64,000 nt of DNA from Pusillimonas caeni (lineage in GTDB: Bacteria; Pseudomonadota; Gammaproteobacteria; Burkholderiales; Burkholderiaceae_B): the NCBI RefSeq assembly GCF_003545815.1, contig NZ_PDUW01000005.1:1-64000 (forward strand), read 5' to 3'. This document shows, one piece after another, positions 43,314-52,601 of this stretch. A program made the position numbers and the translations under genes. The notes under the pieces were generated by a model. The model was not told where the DNA came from. It did not search any database and worked only from the letters and a program-made list of their open reading frames with translations. Position 1 is the first letter of the stretch, and every line of letters begins with the position of its first letter.

Positions 43314-43593
43314 GCTTCTTCAAAGGGTGAATGGCCCGTCCCTCTTAAAAGGCCCCGCCAACCTGCTGGTGCGGTTTACTCATGCCGTTTAGATACATTT
43401 AGAAACCCTTTCGCCAGGGAAACGTTCGCCTCATCGGACGCAATGTTATAGCCAATTTTTAGGCGAAAATACGAGAAATTAGGAGTTTAAGATAGCAACT
43501 TGACGAAAGTTCCATCCTTATCAGAATTTGCCGAATGGTGCCGGCATCCCTAACATAGCCGGATACCTTCAACATTTTCACTCCCCGACTTCC

Positions 43594-44628
43594 ATGACCG
43601 CCATCACCACGCTCGAAGTCCGCCGCAAAAAAGACGCGGCGTCCGTTCGCTGGACCATAGGCCAGATCGTCGAACTGTACGAATTGCCCTTCCTCGATCT
43701 GCTCTTCCGCGCCCAGACGGTGCATCGCGAACATCATGAGCCCAATACGGTGCAGCTTTCCAGCCTGCTGTCGATCAAGACGGGCGGCTGTCCGGAGGAC
43801 TGTTCGTACTGCCCTCAATCGGCGCGCTATGAAACCGAGGTGGAACGTGAAAAGCTGATGCCGCTGGACGAAGTGCTGGAAGCCGCGCGCCAGGCCAAGG
43901 CCGGCGGCGCGCAGCGCTTCTGCATGGGCGCGGCCTGGCGTTCGCCCAAGCCGCATCAGATCGACGCGGTGGCCGAAATGGTGGCCGCCGTCAAGGCGCT
44001 GGGCCTGGAAACCTGCGTCACGCTGGGCATGCTTAAAGAGGGACAGGCCGAACAATTGCGCGACGCGGGACTCGACTACTACAACCACAACCTCGACACC
44101 TCGCCCGAGTTCTACGGCCAGATCATTTCCACGCGCACTTATCAAGACCGTCTCGACACCCTCGAGCGCGTGCGCAACGCCGGCATCAATGTCTGCTGCG
44201 GCGGCATCGTCGGCCTGGGCGAATCGCGCCGCGAGCGCGCCGGGCTGGTCGCGCAACTGGCCAATATGAATCCCTATCCCGACTCAGTGCCCGTCAACAA
44301 TCTCGTCAAGGTCGAAGGCACGCCGCTGTACGATACGCCCGACCTCGACCCGTTCGAGTTCATCCGCACCGTCGCCGTGGCCCGCATCACCATGCCCAAG
44401 GCCGTCGTGCGCCTGTCCGCCGGACGCGAAGCCATGAGCGAGACGATGCAGGCCCTGTGCTTCGCGGCCGGGGCGAACTCCATCTTCTACGGCGAAAAGC
44501 TGCTTACCACCGGCAACCCGCAATACGTGCAGGATCGCGCCCTGTTCGAGCGCCTGGGGCTTCGGGAAGCCGGCCACGAGGGCCACGATACTGCCGCGAC
44601 GGTGCATGAAGCATTGAATCAGGCCTGA
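43594..44628 (+). CDS. bioB: biotin synthase
   Basis: A 344-residue radical-SAM enzyme converting dethiobiotin to biotin. The SAM-cluster motif CPEDCSYC is near residue 63, the [2Fe-2S] ligand cysteines lie further on ([20 protein letters not shown]), and the NHNLDTS and [12 protein letters not shown] segments are diagnostic. ATG 43594 is chosen; an in-frame upstream ATG at 43528 adds 22 poorly conserved residues. It stands alone here; other bio genes are not in the window. Confidence 0.95.
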   Translation: MTAITTLEVRRKKDAASVRWTIGQIVELYELPFLDLLFRAQTVHREHHEPNTVQLSSLLSIKTGGCPEDCSYCPQSARYETEVEREKLMPLDEVLEAARQAKAGGAQRFCMGAAWRSPKPHQIDAVAEMVAAVKALGLETCVTLGMLKEGQAEQLRDAGLDYYNHNLDTSPEFYGQIISTRTYQDRLDTLERVRNAGINVCCGGIVGLGESRRERAGLVAQLANMNPYPDSVPVNNLVKVEGTPLYDTPDLDPFEFIRTVAVARITMPKAVVRLSAGREAMSETMQALCFAAGANSIFYGEKLLTTGNPQYVQDRALFERLGLREAGHEGHDTAATVHEALNQA

Positions 44629-44680
44629 TCCCGGCGCGGCGGAACCGAAACCGAAGCCGGAAAACACCGAACTCAGCCCT

Positions 44681-45577
44681 ATGTTCAATCTTGCGGCGAG
44701 CGTCGCCTCCAGCGTCGCCGTCTCCGTCCTGCTCAAGGTCGCGCGCCGCCGGGACATCCGGGTCGACCAAGCCATTGCCGTCAATTATCCCGTTGCCGCC
44801 CTGCTCTGCCTTGCGCTGCTGCGGCCCCATCCCGGGCAATTGCTTGCTCCCGGCACGCCGTGGTGGGTGCTGATTCTGCTTGGCCTGCTGCTTCCCGGCA
44901 TTTTCCTGGCCATGGCGGGCGCGGTGCGCCATGCGGGCATCGTCGTCAGCGACGCCGCGCAGCGGCTCTCGCTGCTGATTCCCCTGGCGGCGGCCTTCCT
45001 GCTGTTCGGTGAAAGCGCTTCCACCACGAAACTTGCGGGCATGGCCGTGGCGCTGGCGGCGCTGGCTTGCCTGCTGTGGCAGTCCGGCGGAACGAATGCC
45101 GCGACGCAGGACGGCATGAACATCGCGACGCAGTCCGCCGGCGGACGTTCGGGAAGCAGGAGCGGCACCCTGGCCTTGCTGCTGTGCGTCTGGGCCGGCT
45201 ACGGTGCGATCGACATCCTGTTCAAGCAGATGGCCCGCAGCGCCGTGGATTTTTCCAGCAGCCTGTTGGCCTCCTTCGTGCTTGCCGGCCTGCTCATGGG
45301 GGCCTGGCTGTTTCTACGCGGCACCCGGTGGCGGCTGCGCAGCGTGACGGCGGGCGTGCTGCTGGGCGCCTTGAACTTCAGCAACATCTATTTCTATCTG
45401 CGCGCCCACCAGCAGTATCCCGACAACCCCACCCTCGTCTTCGCCGCCATGAACATCGGCGTGATAGGCCTGGGTACCCTGGCGGGCGCCTGGATGTTCA
45501 AGGAAAGCCTGCCGCCTCGCAAACTGGCGGGCCTCGCCTTGGCGGTGGCCGCCATCGGCCTGCTGATGCCGCGCTAG
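44681..45577 (+). CDS. EamA-family drug/metabolite transporter
   Basis: A 298-residue protein with ten predicted helices in two related halves (about residues 5-130 and 150-298), the layout of DMT exporters. A polar stretch (residues about 135-150) links them. Substrate unknown. It follows bioB after 52 bp on the same strand and may be cotranscribed; no terminator is obvious between them. Confidence 0.87.
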   Translation: MFNLAASVASSVAVSVLLKVARRRDIRVDQAIAVNYPVAALLCLALLRPHPGQLLAPGTPWWVLILLGLLLPGIFLAMAGAVRHAGIVVSDAAQRLSLLIPLAAAFLLFGESASTTKLAGMAVALAALACLLWQSGGTNAATQDGMNIATQSAGGRSGSRSGTLALLLCVWAGYGAIDILFKQMARSAVDFSSSLLASFVLAGLLMGAWLFLRGTRWRLRSVTAGVLLGALNFSNIYFYLRAHQQYPDNPTLVFAAMNIGVIGLGTLAGAWMFKESLPPRKLAGLALAVAAIGLLMPR

Positions 45578-45613
45578 GGCCGTTGACGCCAAGGCCTGCG
45601 GCCAGAAACGATC

Positions 45614-46897
45614 TCAGGTCGCCGCAGGCGCTTCTTCGGGCAAGGGCTCGCCGGAGACGTCGCTCTCGACATCCACGCGAGGATCCAGCGCGGCCACCAC
45701 CGGGGTGGCCTGCACTTCGGCCATGGGCACGAACTGGGTCGGCGCGTCGGGACTGAGGTGATCGCCCTTGACCTGCTGCGGCCGCACGTACAGCACCAGA
45801 ATGGCTGCGCAGGCCGACACGAAGATGAAGAAGGTTTCGGTGCCGATATCGCGCATCAGGGCGCCCGCCGCCAAAGGCCCCAGACAGGCGCCCAGCCCAT
45901 AGGCCGTGAGCACGATGGCGCTCAGGCCCACGCGGCGCTCGGGTTCGATATTGTCATTGGCAAAGGCCACGCCTATGGGATAAAGGGTGAACTGCAATAT
46001 GCCGAAAGCGCAGGAAATCAGCAGCAAGACCCAATAGGGCAATTGTCCCCAGCCCCACAGCGGCACCCCCACCAGCAGCAAGAGCAGCGAATTGACGCGT
46101 ATCAGGCCGGCGCGGTTCACCCTGTCGGCCAGCCAGCCCAGGGGGCCCTGGGCCAGCAGGCCCGCCGCCACGGCCGCCGCCACGAAGATGGCCGCCTGGT
46201 TGTTGTCCAGCCCCTGCTTCACCGCAAAGACGGGCCCGAGGCCGTAGAAGGCCCCCGTCAGCAGGCCGCTGATGAAGACCGTCGCCAGCGACATGGGCAC
46301 CAGCGAAAGGTAGTAGCGCGGCTTGATGGGCACGGGCACCTGCATGGCGGGGTGCAGGCGGCGCGTCAGGGCGACGGGCACCAGGCACAGCACGGAGCAA
46401 ATGGCCGCAAAGACGATGGGCTTGTAGTCCAGTTCGGGAAACATGGCCAGGGCCAGCTGGCCCAGCACGGTACCCAGGCCGGAAAAAACCATGTACAGCG
46501 CGAAAATGCTGCCGCGGATCTCGTTCTCGGCCTGCTCGTTCAGCCAGCTTTCCACCACCATGAGCTGGGCGACCATGGCCAGACCCACCAGAAAGCGCAG
46601 CGCCAGCCAGATCCAGAGGTTGTCCACCAGGGCCATGGTCAACAGCGCCACCGTGACGATGGCCGCGCCCGTGGAATAGGCGCGTATGTGCCCGAACAGG
46701 ATGATCAGCTTGTGGGCCACCCGCGCGCCCGCCACGAGGCCGAAGTAATACGCCGCGATCTGCGCCCCGACCCACATCTCGGACACGGAAGCGGCCGTCA
46801 GCCACAGGCTGAGGAAAGTGTTGAACAGACCGGTGCCCAGCAACATCAGCAGCGTTGCCAGGTAAAGAGAGAAAAAGGACGCTACGTTCTTCAGCAT
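45614..46897 (-). CDS. MFS transporter, YcaD-like
   Basis: A 427-residue major facilitator protein with twelve predicted helices and a polar C-terminal tail of about 45 residues rich in Pro, Glu and Ala. Conserved MFS A-like loop segments are GARVAHKLIILFGHIRAYS near residue 57 and GWLADRVNRAG near 255. The YcaD branch is largely uncharacterised, so no substrate can be given. It is convergent with the EamA gene. Confidence 0.87.
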   Translation of the reverse strand: MLKNVASFFSLYLATLLMLLGTGLFNTFLSLWLTAASVSEMWVGAQIAAYYFGLVAGARVAHKLIILFGHIRAYSTGAAIVTVALLTMALVDNLWIWLALRFLVGLAMVAQLMVVESWLNEQAENEIRGSIFALYMVFSGLGTVLGQLALAMFPELDYKPIVFAAICSVLCLVPVALTRRLHPAMQVPVPIKPRYYLSLVPMSLATVFISGLLTGAFYGLGPVFAVKQGLDNNQAAIFVAAAVAAGLLAQGPLGWLADRVNRAGLIRVNSLLLLLVGVPLWGWGQLPYWVLLLISCAFGILQFTLYPIGVAFANDNIEPERRVGLSAIVLTAYGLGACLGPLAAGALMRDIGTETFFIFVSACAAILVLYVRPQQVKGDHLSPDAPTQFVPMAEVQATPVVAALDPRVDVESDVSGEPLPEEAPAAT

Positions 46898-46906
46898 GAA
46901 TAAGCA

Positions 46907-46933
46907 CTGCCGCCCGGCAATGCCGGACGGCAG
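46907..46933. repeat. hairpin just upstream of the MFS gene
   Basis: CTGCCGCCCGGC pairs with GCCGGACGGCAG with one mismatch, starting 10 bp before the MFS start codon on its transcribed side. In mRNA it would sit over the ribosome site and could limit translation. Confidence 0.45.
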
Positions 46934-47105
46934 ATCGATACTCCCACATTAAAAGTCCCGACATTGCAGCGCCGGCCCGGCGGGCGGCGCCGCAATGGGC
47001 CGACTTTGCAAGGGAAGCACTCGGCGTGCCGGAAGGCGTTCCCGCGGCTTTCACATGCCAGGGCCTGCGACGCCACAAGGGCAGCCGCGCAGGCTCCTGA
47101 GCCGG

Positions 47106-47609
47106 TCAGATCTGCTTGAGCAGTGTCTGGGCATCGCTGACGCTCAGCCCCGGGCCGTTCTCGAGATTCAGTTTCTCGACCACGCCGTCGCGCAGCAGGG
47201 CCGAATAGCGCTGCGAACGCACCCCCAGGCCCTTGTCGACCAGATCGAGCTCCAGCCCCAAGCTCTTGGTCCAGGTGCCGCTGCCGTCTCCGAGCATGCG
47301 CACACGGCCGTCGACGCCCAGGCTCTTGCCCCAGGCTCCCATGACGAAGGGATCGTTGACCGCCACGCACCAGATCTCGTCCACGCCTTTGGCCTTGAGC
47401 TGGTCGGCTGCCTCGACATAGCCGGGCAGGTGTTTTTCAGAGCAGGTGGGCGTGAAGGCTCCCGGCACCGCAAACAGGGCCACTGTCTTGCCCTTGGCTT
47501 GCTCGGCCACCTTGAAAGGATTGGGCCCCAGGCCGCAGGCGTCGGTCTCCACCTGCACGTATTCGGCCAGCGTGCCGTCGGGAATTCGATCGCCTTCTTT
47601 GATGGTCAT
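47106..47609 (-). CDS. peroxiredoxin, Prx5 type
   Basis: A 167-residue thiol peroxidase of the Prx5 group. The peroxidatic Cys is in PGAFTPTCSEKHLPGY (near residue 56). No fused glutaredoxin domain is present, so an external thiol must reduce it. ATG 47609 follows AGGAGAAACACC. It reduces hydrogen peroxide and organic hydroperoxides in the cytoplasm. Not visibly in an operon. Confidence 0.93.
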   Translation of the reverse strand: MTIKEGDRIPDGTLAEYVQVETDACGLGPNPFKVAEQAKGKTVALFAVPGAFTPTCSEKHLPGYVEAADQLKAKGVDEIWCVAVNDPFVMGAWGKSLGVDGRVRMLGDGSGTWTKSLGLELDLVDKGLGVRSQRYSALLRDGVVEKLNLENGPGLSVSDAQTLLKQI

Positions 47610-47890
47610 GGTGTTTCTCCTGTTGGATGGTGGCTTGCCGCGGACATGCGTCCGAAGCACTGTATTGAGGATTTACGCAATGTTGTTTGTAGCATGTTCC
47701 GATGCTGCCCGAGGGGGAAAACCCTAGGCGGAGCATAGGCAAAACAGGGCTTTATTCAGAAGGACATGCTTGAATTCAATTAGAAACATCTGAACACGCG
47801 GCTTTCACTTTTCGGCAATGTAAGTTGTGCACAATAGCCATCCATCGTGCTCCCGGCGCGCCGCCACACAATCATAAGCAGAGACTTCGC

Positions 47891-48283
47891 ATGATACTGC
47901 CCAAAATGTCCGCCGCCTTGCTGTCCATGAGTTTCTTCGGCAGCGCCTATGCCTGCGCCGAACTGCATGGCCATACTTCGCTCGATCAATGGATCGTGAT
48001 ATGCGGCGCCGCAAACGGCGCCGCCGCCGTTTTTCACGCATTGCCTCACGATCTGGCCCTGCACCGCGAGACGGCCAAGACGCACATCAGCCGCTTCGCC
48101 GCCGAAAGCGGCGCCGGCTCGCTGGAGTTCGAGCCTCTGTTCGAGCGCGGATTGACCGAGGGCCAAAGGCTGGTCTCCAGCCGCAGCAACCTTTTCGTGC
48201 CCAGGAAAGGAACGCTGCTCGACGGCTTCCACCATGACAAGCACATCGACTACGCCGACGTGCAACGCGCGCTCAGCGCTTAG
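47891..48283 (+). CDS. hypothetical secreted protein
   Basis: A 130-residue frame. The N-terminus has a plausible signal peptide (PKMSAALLSMSFFGSAYA-CA) and the rest is polar with two Cys at the mature start and near residue 38 (WIVICGAANG). I see no known domain. No good ribosome site precedes ATG 47891. It is placed between the peroxiredoxin and moaC, with a hairpin after its stop. The opposite strand is also open here as part of a long frame, which I judge to be non-coding. Confidence 0.45.
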   Translation: MILPKMSAALLSMSFFGSAYACAELHGHTSLDQWIVICGAANGAAAVFHALPHDLALHRETAKTHISRFAAESGAGSLEFEPLFERGLTEGQRLVSSRSNLFVPRKGTLLDGFHHDKHIDYADVQRALSA

Positions 48284-48296
48284 CATCCGTTGACGC

Positions 48297-48323
48297 CGCC
48301 AGGGCGGCCGCACGGCCCTGGCG
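48297..48323 (+). terminator. hairpin after the hypothetical gene
   Basis: CGCCAGGGC (48297-48305) pairs perfectly with GCCCTGGCG (48315-48323) with a nine-base loop, 14 bp after the stop. No T-run follows, so this is a possible factor-dependent terminator or an mRNA-stabilising end upstream of moaC. Confidence 0.45.
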
Positions 48324-48382
48324 AACCATACTCGCGGGTATCGCGTATAGTATAAGGTTCTGATCCTTATCCAGTTTTTGAC

Positions 48383-48880
48383 ATGAGCCACACCCCGTCG
48401 GCCGAGCCCGCGCTCAGCCATCTCGACGATGCCGGCCAGATCCGTATGGTCGACGTCAGCAGCAAGGTCCCGACCCAGCGCAGCGCCACGGCGCAATGCC
48501 GCGTCCGCATGAGCGCGCAGGCCTATCGCTTGCTTACCGCACAAGAAAATAGCAAGGGCGAAGTCCTCAACACCGCCCGTGTCGCGGGCGTGCTGGCGGC
48601 TAAGCGGTGCGCCGAGCTCATCCCCTTGTGCCACAGCCTGCCGCTCAGCTTCGCCGGCATCGAGTTCTTCCCCGAAGACGAGCACCACGCGATCACGGTG
48701 CGGGCCACCTGCCGCACCGACTACAAGACCGGGGTCGAGATGGAGGCCATGACCGCCTGCAGCGTGGCGGCGCTTACCATCTACGACATGTGCAAGGCGG
48801 CCGACAAGGGCGTCGTCATCGAAGACGTGCGGCTCAAACACAAATCCGGAGGTAAAAGCGGTGAGTGGCACAGCGATTAA
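48383..48880 (+). CDS. moaC: cyclic pyranopterin monophosphate synthase
   Basis: A 165-residue MoaC that converts the product of MoaA to cyclic pyranopterin monophosphate, step one of Moco biosynthesis. Key segments are MVDVSSK, AELIPLCHSLPLSF and EMEAMTACSVAALTIYDMCKA. It opens the operon moaC-moaD-moaE-moaB-moeA; the moaD start lies 20 bp inside its 3' end. Confidence 0.95.
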   Translation: MSHTPSAEPALSHLDDAGQIRMVDVSSKVPTQRSATAQCRVRMSAQAYRLLTAQENSKGEVLNTARVAGVLAAKRCAELIPLCHSLPLSFAGIEFFPEDEHHAITVRATCRTDYKTGVEMEAMTACSVAALTIYDMCKAADKGVVIEDVRLKHKSGGKSGEWHSD

Positions 48881-49112
48881 TGTTCTGTATTTCGCCCAGG
48901 TCGCTGAACTGACCCAGGTGCGCCAAGAGTCATGGCCCCTCGAAGGCCCCATCAGCGGGGCCGACTGGCTGACCCAGCTCGAACAGCGCTATCCCCAGCT
49001 TGCGCCCGCCAAGCGCCTCAAGCTGGCCGTCAATCAATTCCACGCGCGGCCCGACAGCGTCATCCAGCCGGGCGACGAGGTCGCCGTATTCGAGCCCGTG
49101 ACCGGAGGCTAG
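48861..49112 (+). CDS. moaD: molybdopterin synthase small subunit
   Basis: An 83-residue ubiquitin-like sulfur carrier that ends in the required Gly-Gly (PVTGG). It gives sulfur to the MoaE-bound precursor after activation of its terminus. The start is GTG 48861, with GGAGG placed before it inside moaC. Confidence 0.93.
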   Translation: MSGTAINVLYFAQVAELTQVRQESWPLEGPISGADWLTQLEQRYPQLAPAKRLKLAVNQFHARPDSVIQPGDEVAVFEPVTGG

Positions 49113-49114
49113 CC

Positions 49115-49573
49115 ATGGTCATCGTGCAGCAACAGGATTTCGATTCCGCGGCGCTGGTGGCACAGATCCGTGAACGCACGGCGGGCACGGCCGGCGCGCT
49201 CGTCACCTTCACGGGCTATGTGCGCGACTACGCGCCCGACCAGCCCACGCAGACCCTGTATCTCGAACACTACCCGGGCATGTGCGAACGCGAGATCGCC
49301 GAAATCTGCGATACCGCGCTGTCGCGCTGGGACGTCGCCGAAGTGCTGGCCGTGCACCGCTACGGCGAATTGCACCTGAAAGACCAGATCGTCTTCGTCG
49401 CCGTGGCCAGCGCGCATCGCGGCCAGGCCTTCCTGGCATGCGAGTACGTCATCGACGCGCTCAAGACCCGCGCGCCTTTCTGGAAGCGCGAAACGTTGGC
49501 CGGCGGCGAACGTTTCTGGGTGCAGCAGCGCGAGGCCGATGCCGAAAAAACCGAGCAATGGAAGCAACCCTAG
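49115..49573 (+). CDS. moaE: molybdopterin synthase large subunit
   Basis: A 152-residue MoaE. Conserved blocks are GALVTFTGYVRD, LYLEHYPGM, VAVASAHRGQAFLACEYVIDALKTRAPFWKRE, with the active-site Lys in the last. It begins two bases after moaD and completes the heterotetramer that makes molybdopterin. Confidence 0.95.
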   Translation: MVIVQQQDFDSAALVAQIRERTAGTAGALVTFTGYVRDYAPDQPTQTLYLEHYPGMCEREIAEICDTALSRWDVAEVLAVHRYGELHLKDQIVFVAVASAHRGQAFLACEYVIDALKTRAPFWKRETLAGGERFWVQQREADAEKTEQWKQP

Positions 49574-49583
49574 AGAGCGAACA

Positions 49584-50123
49584 ATGAGCAAGGCAGATCC
49601 AAACGCCCCCCGCGTATCGTTGAACTGCGCCGTACTGACCATTTCCGATTCGCGCACGGCCGAGAACGACACTTCGGGCGATTACCTCGGCGAAAGCATC
49701 GGCGCGGCGGGACATCGCTGCGTGCGCCGCGCCCTGTCCTCGGGCAATATGTACGAGTTGCGCAAAATCGTCAGCGACTGGATCGCCGACGGCGAAGTGC
49801 AGGTCGTGATCACCAACGGGGGCACGGGCTTCACCCATCAAAAATCAACCGGCGCCGCCATCACGCCGCTGCTCGACATGACTCTGGCCGGATTCGGCGA
49901 ACTGTTCCGCCATCTGTCGTATCTGGAGATCGGCAGTTCCAGCCTGCAGTCGGACGCCTTCGCCGGGGTGGCCAACGATACCCTGATCTTCTGCGTGCCC
50001 GGCTCCACCAATGCCTGTAAAACGGCCTGGGAAGGCATCATCAAAGAACAGCTCGACAGCACGCATCGCCCGTGCAACTTCGCGACGCATTATCTCAATG
50101 CTGCCGATACGCTGAGCCTGTAG
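49584..50123 (+). CDS. moaB: molybdenum cofactor biosynthesis protein B (MogA-like)
   Basis: A 179-residue MoaB/Mog-fold protein that adenylylates molybdopterin before metal insertion. The motif ITNGGTGFTHQKST is diagnostic and SDSRTAENDTSG opens the domain. ATG 49584 is ten bases after moaE ends. MogA would be the functional alternative in species that lack MoaB. Confidence 0.92.
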   Translation: MSKADPNAPRVSLNCAVLTISDSRTAENDTSGDYLGESIGAAGHRCVRRALSSGNMYELRKIVSDWIADGEVQVVITNGGTGFTHQKSTGAAITPLLDMTLAGFGELFRHLSYLEIGSSSLQSDAFAGVANDTLIFCVPGSTNACKTAWEGIIKEQLDSTHRPCNFATHYLNAADTLSL

Positions 50124-50213
50124 AACCGCGTCTTGCGGCGCTGCCGCCCGGCCATCGACCCACTGCGGCTGCCCATGCGGCCGCAGCCGACAACATTAAC
50201 CGCTGATAACGAC

Positions 50214-51419
50214 ATGCTTGATTTCGACGTCGCCCAGGCCCAGCTCGCCCAGGCCGGAAACGCCCCCCGACAAACCGAGGACTGCCCGCTGCACGAGGCA
50301 ACGGGCCGCATCCTGGCCAGATCGCTGACCGCGCATCTGGACATGCCGCCGGCCGACAACAGCGCCATGGACGGCTACGCCATCCGCTTCGCCGACTACC
50401 AGCCGGGCCGCGGCCTGCCCGTGCAGCAGCGATGCTACGCCGGAGAGCAGCCCCAGCCGCTGCAGGCCGGCCAATGCATCCGCATCTTCACGGGCAGCCT
50501 CATCCCAGAGGGCGCCGACACGGTGGTCATCCAGGAAGACACCAGCGAAACCGACAATGTCCTGCTCATCAACGAGGCTCCCGAGCTGGGCGCCCACATC
50601 CGCCGGCGCGGCGAGGATGTCCGGAAGGACAGCATCCTGCTCGAAGCGGGCAGGCGGATCGGCGCGGCCGAAATCGCCCTGCTCGCCTCCCAGGGCTACG
50701 CCAGGGTGCCCGTCCATCCCCGGCTGAAGATCGGCATCCTGACCACCGGCGACGAGCTGGCCGAACCGGGCACGCCGCTGAAAGCAGCGCAAATCTACAA
50801 CTCCAACGGTCCCATGCTGGCCACCCTGGTGGCGGGGATGGGCGCCCTGCCCGTCCACGTGCTGCATGCCAGGGACACGCTCGAATCGCTCGAGCAGGCG
50901 CTGGACACCCTGATCGCCGACTGCGATCTCATCCTCAGCGTCGGCGGGGTGTCCGTGGGCGAGAAAGACCTGGTCAAGCCCGCCATCGAGAAGGCCGGCG
51001 GCGAACTCGACCTGTGGCGCGTCAGGATGAAACCAGGCAAGCCGGTCGCCCTGGCCCACGCCCAAGGCAAGCCCATCGTGTGCCTGCCGGGCAATCCCGT
51101 CTCGGCCTTCGCCGTGTTCGCCCTGCTGGTGTCGCCGCTGGTGCGCCGCATGCAGGGGCGCGAGCAATGGCTGCCGTCCATCGAATACGCCCGGCTCGAC
51201 AGCCAGCCGCCCTTCAATGACATACGCGATGAGTTCATCCGCGTCCGGGCCGAGCGCGGCGACGACGGCAGTACGCGGCTGGGCGTGTTTTCGCGCCAGG
51301 GCTCCGGCGTCATCAGTTCGCTGCCCTGGTCCGACGGCCTGGCACGGATTCCCGCGGGCAGGCAGTTCGAGGCGGGCGACCTGGTGCCCTACTACAGCTG
51401 GTCGACCTGGCTGGTGTAA
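50214..51419 (+). CDS. moeA: molybdopterin molybdenumtransferase
   Basis: A 401-residue MoeA that inserts molybdate into adenylylated molybdopterin. Domain order is as usual: the N-terminal PPADNSAMDGYAIR region, the MoCF-binding middle with GDELAEPGTPLK and SVGGVSVGEKD, and the C-terminal beta-barrel. ATG 50214 fits the family; an in-frame upstream ATG at 50133 is unlikely. It ends the moa-moe operon. Confidence 0.95.
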   Translation: MLDFDVAQAQLAQAGNAPRQTEDCPLHEATGRILARSLTAHLDMPPADNSAMDGYAIRFADYQPGRGLPVQQRCYAGEQPQPLQAGQCIRIFTGSLIPEGADTVVIQEDTSETDNVLLINEAPELGAHIRRRGEDVRKDSILLEAGRRIGAAEIALLASQGYARVPVHPRLKIGILTTGDELAEPGTPLKAAQIYNSNGPMLATLVAGMGALPVHVLHARDTLESLEQALDTLIADCDLILSVGGVSVGEKDLVKPAIEKAGGELDLWRVRMKPGKPVALAHAQGKPIVCLPGNPVSAFAVFALLVSPLVRRMQGREQWLPSIEYARLDSQPPFNDIRDEFIRVRAERGDDGSTRLGVFSRQGSGVISSLPWSDGLARIPAGRQFEAGDLVPYYSWSTWLV

Positions 51420-51509
51420 TCGCAGTGCGCGGACACCGTGTTGCCGCGCAATACCGCCTGCCTGCGCGCGCACAGGCCCCGCTCCGCTTGCAGAGACATC
51501 AGTGAAAGC

Positions 51510-52121
51510 CTAGGGGATCTTCTTCCCGCCGACCATGCGCCACTCATCAGGCGTATTGATGTTGCGGAACAGATCCGGGCCCTCACCGAAATCTACCGGC
51601 ACGGCGCCATGGCGCCGATGCCAGTCCAGCACCTTGCGCCCGCCGTCCAGCAAATAGGCTCGCAGGTCTTTTTCCAGCTCTCGTCGCACCAGCATGCACA
51701 ACGGATGCGCCTTGGGCCCGGCACAGGCGTAGGCCAGCGGCGCGGCGCCGGCCACGGCCTCGCTGAGACGCGCGGGCAGCTCCGGAGGCAGATGCGGCAC
51801 ATCGACCGGCGACACGAGCAGCCACGGCCGCCGGGACCGCGCCATGACGCTGGCCACGCCGGCCAATGGCCCGGCATCGCCGCCGAATTCAGGGTCGTCG
51901 GAAACACACTGGCCGTAACGGCCGTAGGCATCGAGGCGGCGGTTGGCGCTGATATAGACGGTGTCCACCCAGGGCCTCATGTACTGCGCCACCCATTGCA
52001 CCAGCGGCGCGCCGTCGAGCATCAACAGCCCCTTGTCGACCGCAGGCCCGCCTTCTGACCGCATGCGGCGCGACTGGCCGCCCGCAAGCACCAGGCCGTC
52101 GATTTCGTTGCGGTGAATCAT
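51510..52121 (-). CDS. mobA: molybdenum cofactor guanylyltransferase
   Basis: A 203-residue nucleotidyltransferase that adds GMP to Moco to give the MGD form used by the formate dehydrogenase encoded 5 kb away. Motifs are LVLAGGQSRRM with the downstream DKGLLMLDG and VSPVDVPHLP. It is convergent with moeA. The start is ATG 52121 (MIHRNEIDG); ATG upstream in frame adds a basic leader. Confidence 0.92.
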   Translation of the reverse strand: MIHRNEIDGLVLAGGQSRRMRSEGGPAVDKGLLMLDGAPLVQWVAQYMRPWVDTVYISANRRLDAYGRYGQCVSDDPEFGGDAGPLAGVASVMARSRRPWLLVSPVDVPHLPPELPARLSEAVAGAAPLAYACAGPKAHPLCMLVRRELEKDLRAYLLDGGRKVLDWHRRHGAVPVDFGEGPDLFRNINTPDEWRMVGGKKIP

Positions 52122-52182
52122 GCGTCGACGACCGGGCCGAAGCTTGCACATGCCGTGTCTTGCCCGGTTTGATATCGGCGCC

Positions 52183-52386
52183 TCACGCCCCCTCGCGGTC
52201 GAACTTCGTGCGCAGGCTTTCGCCGGCCACCCCCCAGTATTGCGGATCGACGAGCTCGATCAGCACATTGACCGATTCGGGCGGCACCTGCAATTCTTCG
52301 ATCAGCACGTCGGTCAGGCGGCTGATCAGGCGATCGCGCGCCTGCGCATCGGGATGCTTGGCGCAACTGAGTTTCAATATCGGCAC
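52183..52386 (-). CDS. 4-oxalocrotonate tautomerase family protein
   Basis: A 67-residue tautomerase-fold protein. I assign the start to GTG 52386, which follows AGGA with good spacing. Removal of the initiator Met then exposes Pro1 (PILKLSC), the catalytic base of the family. An upstream ATG at 52416 would bury this Pro. Residue Arg in the C-terminal part (LRTKFD) may bind substrate. It lies between the Moco genes mobA and moaA with no evident pathway link. Confidence 0.82.
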   Translation of the reverse strand: MPILKLSCAKHPDAQARDRLISRLTDVLIEELQVPPESVNVLIELVDPQYWGVAGESLRTKFDREGA

Positions 52387-52601
52387 GGCGGGGATTCCTA
52401 TAAAAGACAAATACAAAGAGAGGGGAACGAACCTGGTCGAGCCGGATCGTCCGTCTTTCGCGCCCGACGGAAAGAATCCCTTTCACAATGGGGTGGTATG
52501 TCGCAGTCGAAAGCGGTCCCTTGCGCAATGAAGCCCAGCTTCGCTCCGTCACATTGAGCCGATTCCATTTCCCATCGCAACGAACTGAAGCGCGGCGGCC
52601 C

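Noticed and set aside
48284-48382. Moco riboswitch upstream of moaC
   Set aside because: The gap is only 99 bp and holds one simple hairpin. The conserved multi-stem structure of the Moco RNA motif is not visible.
47780-48952. Open frame of 390 codons on the minus strand across moaC
   Set aside because: It covers the reverse of moaC and the small secreted-type gene, with no recognised domain and no ribosome site.
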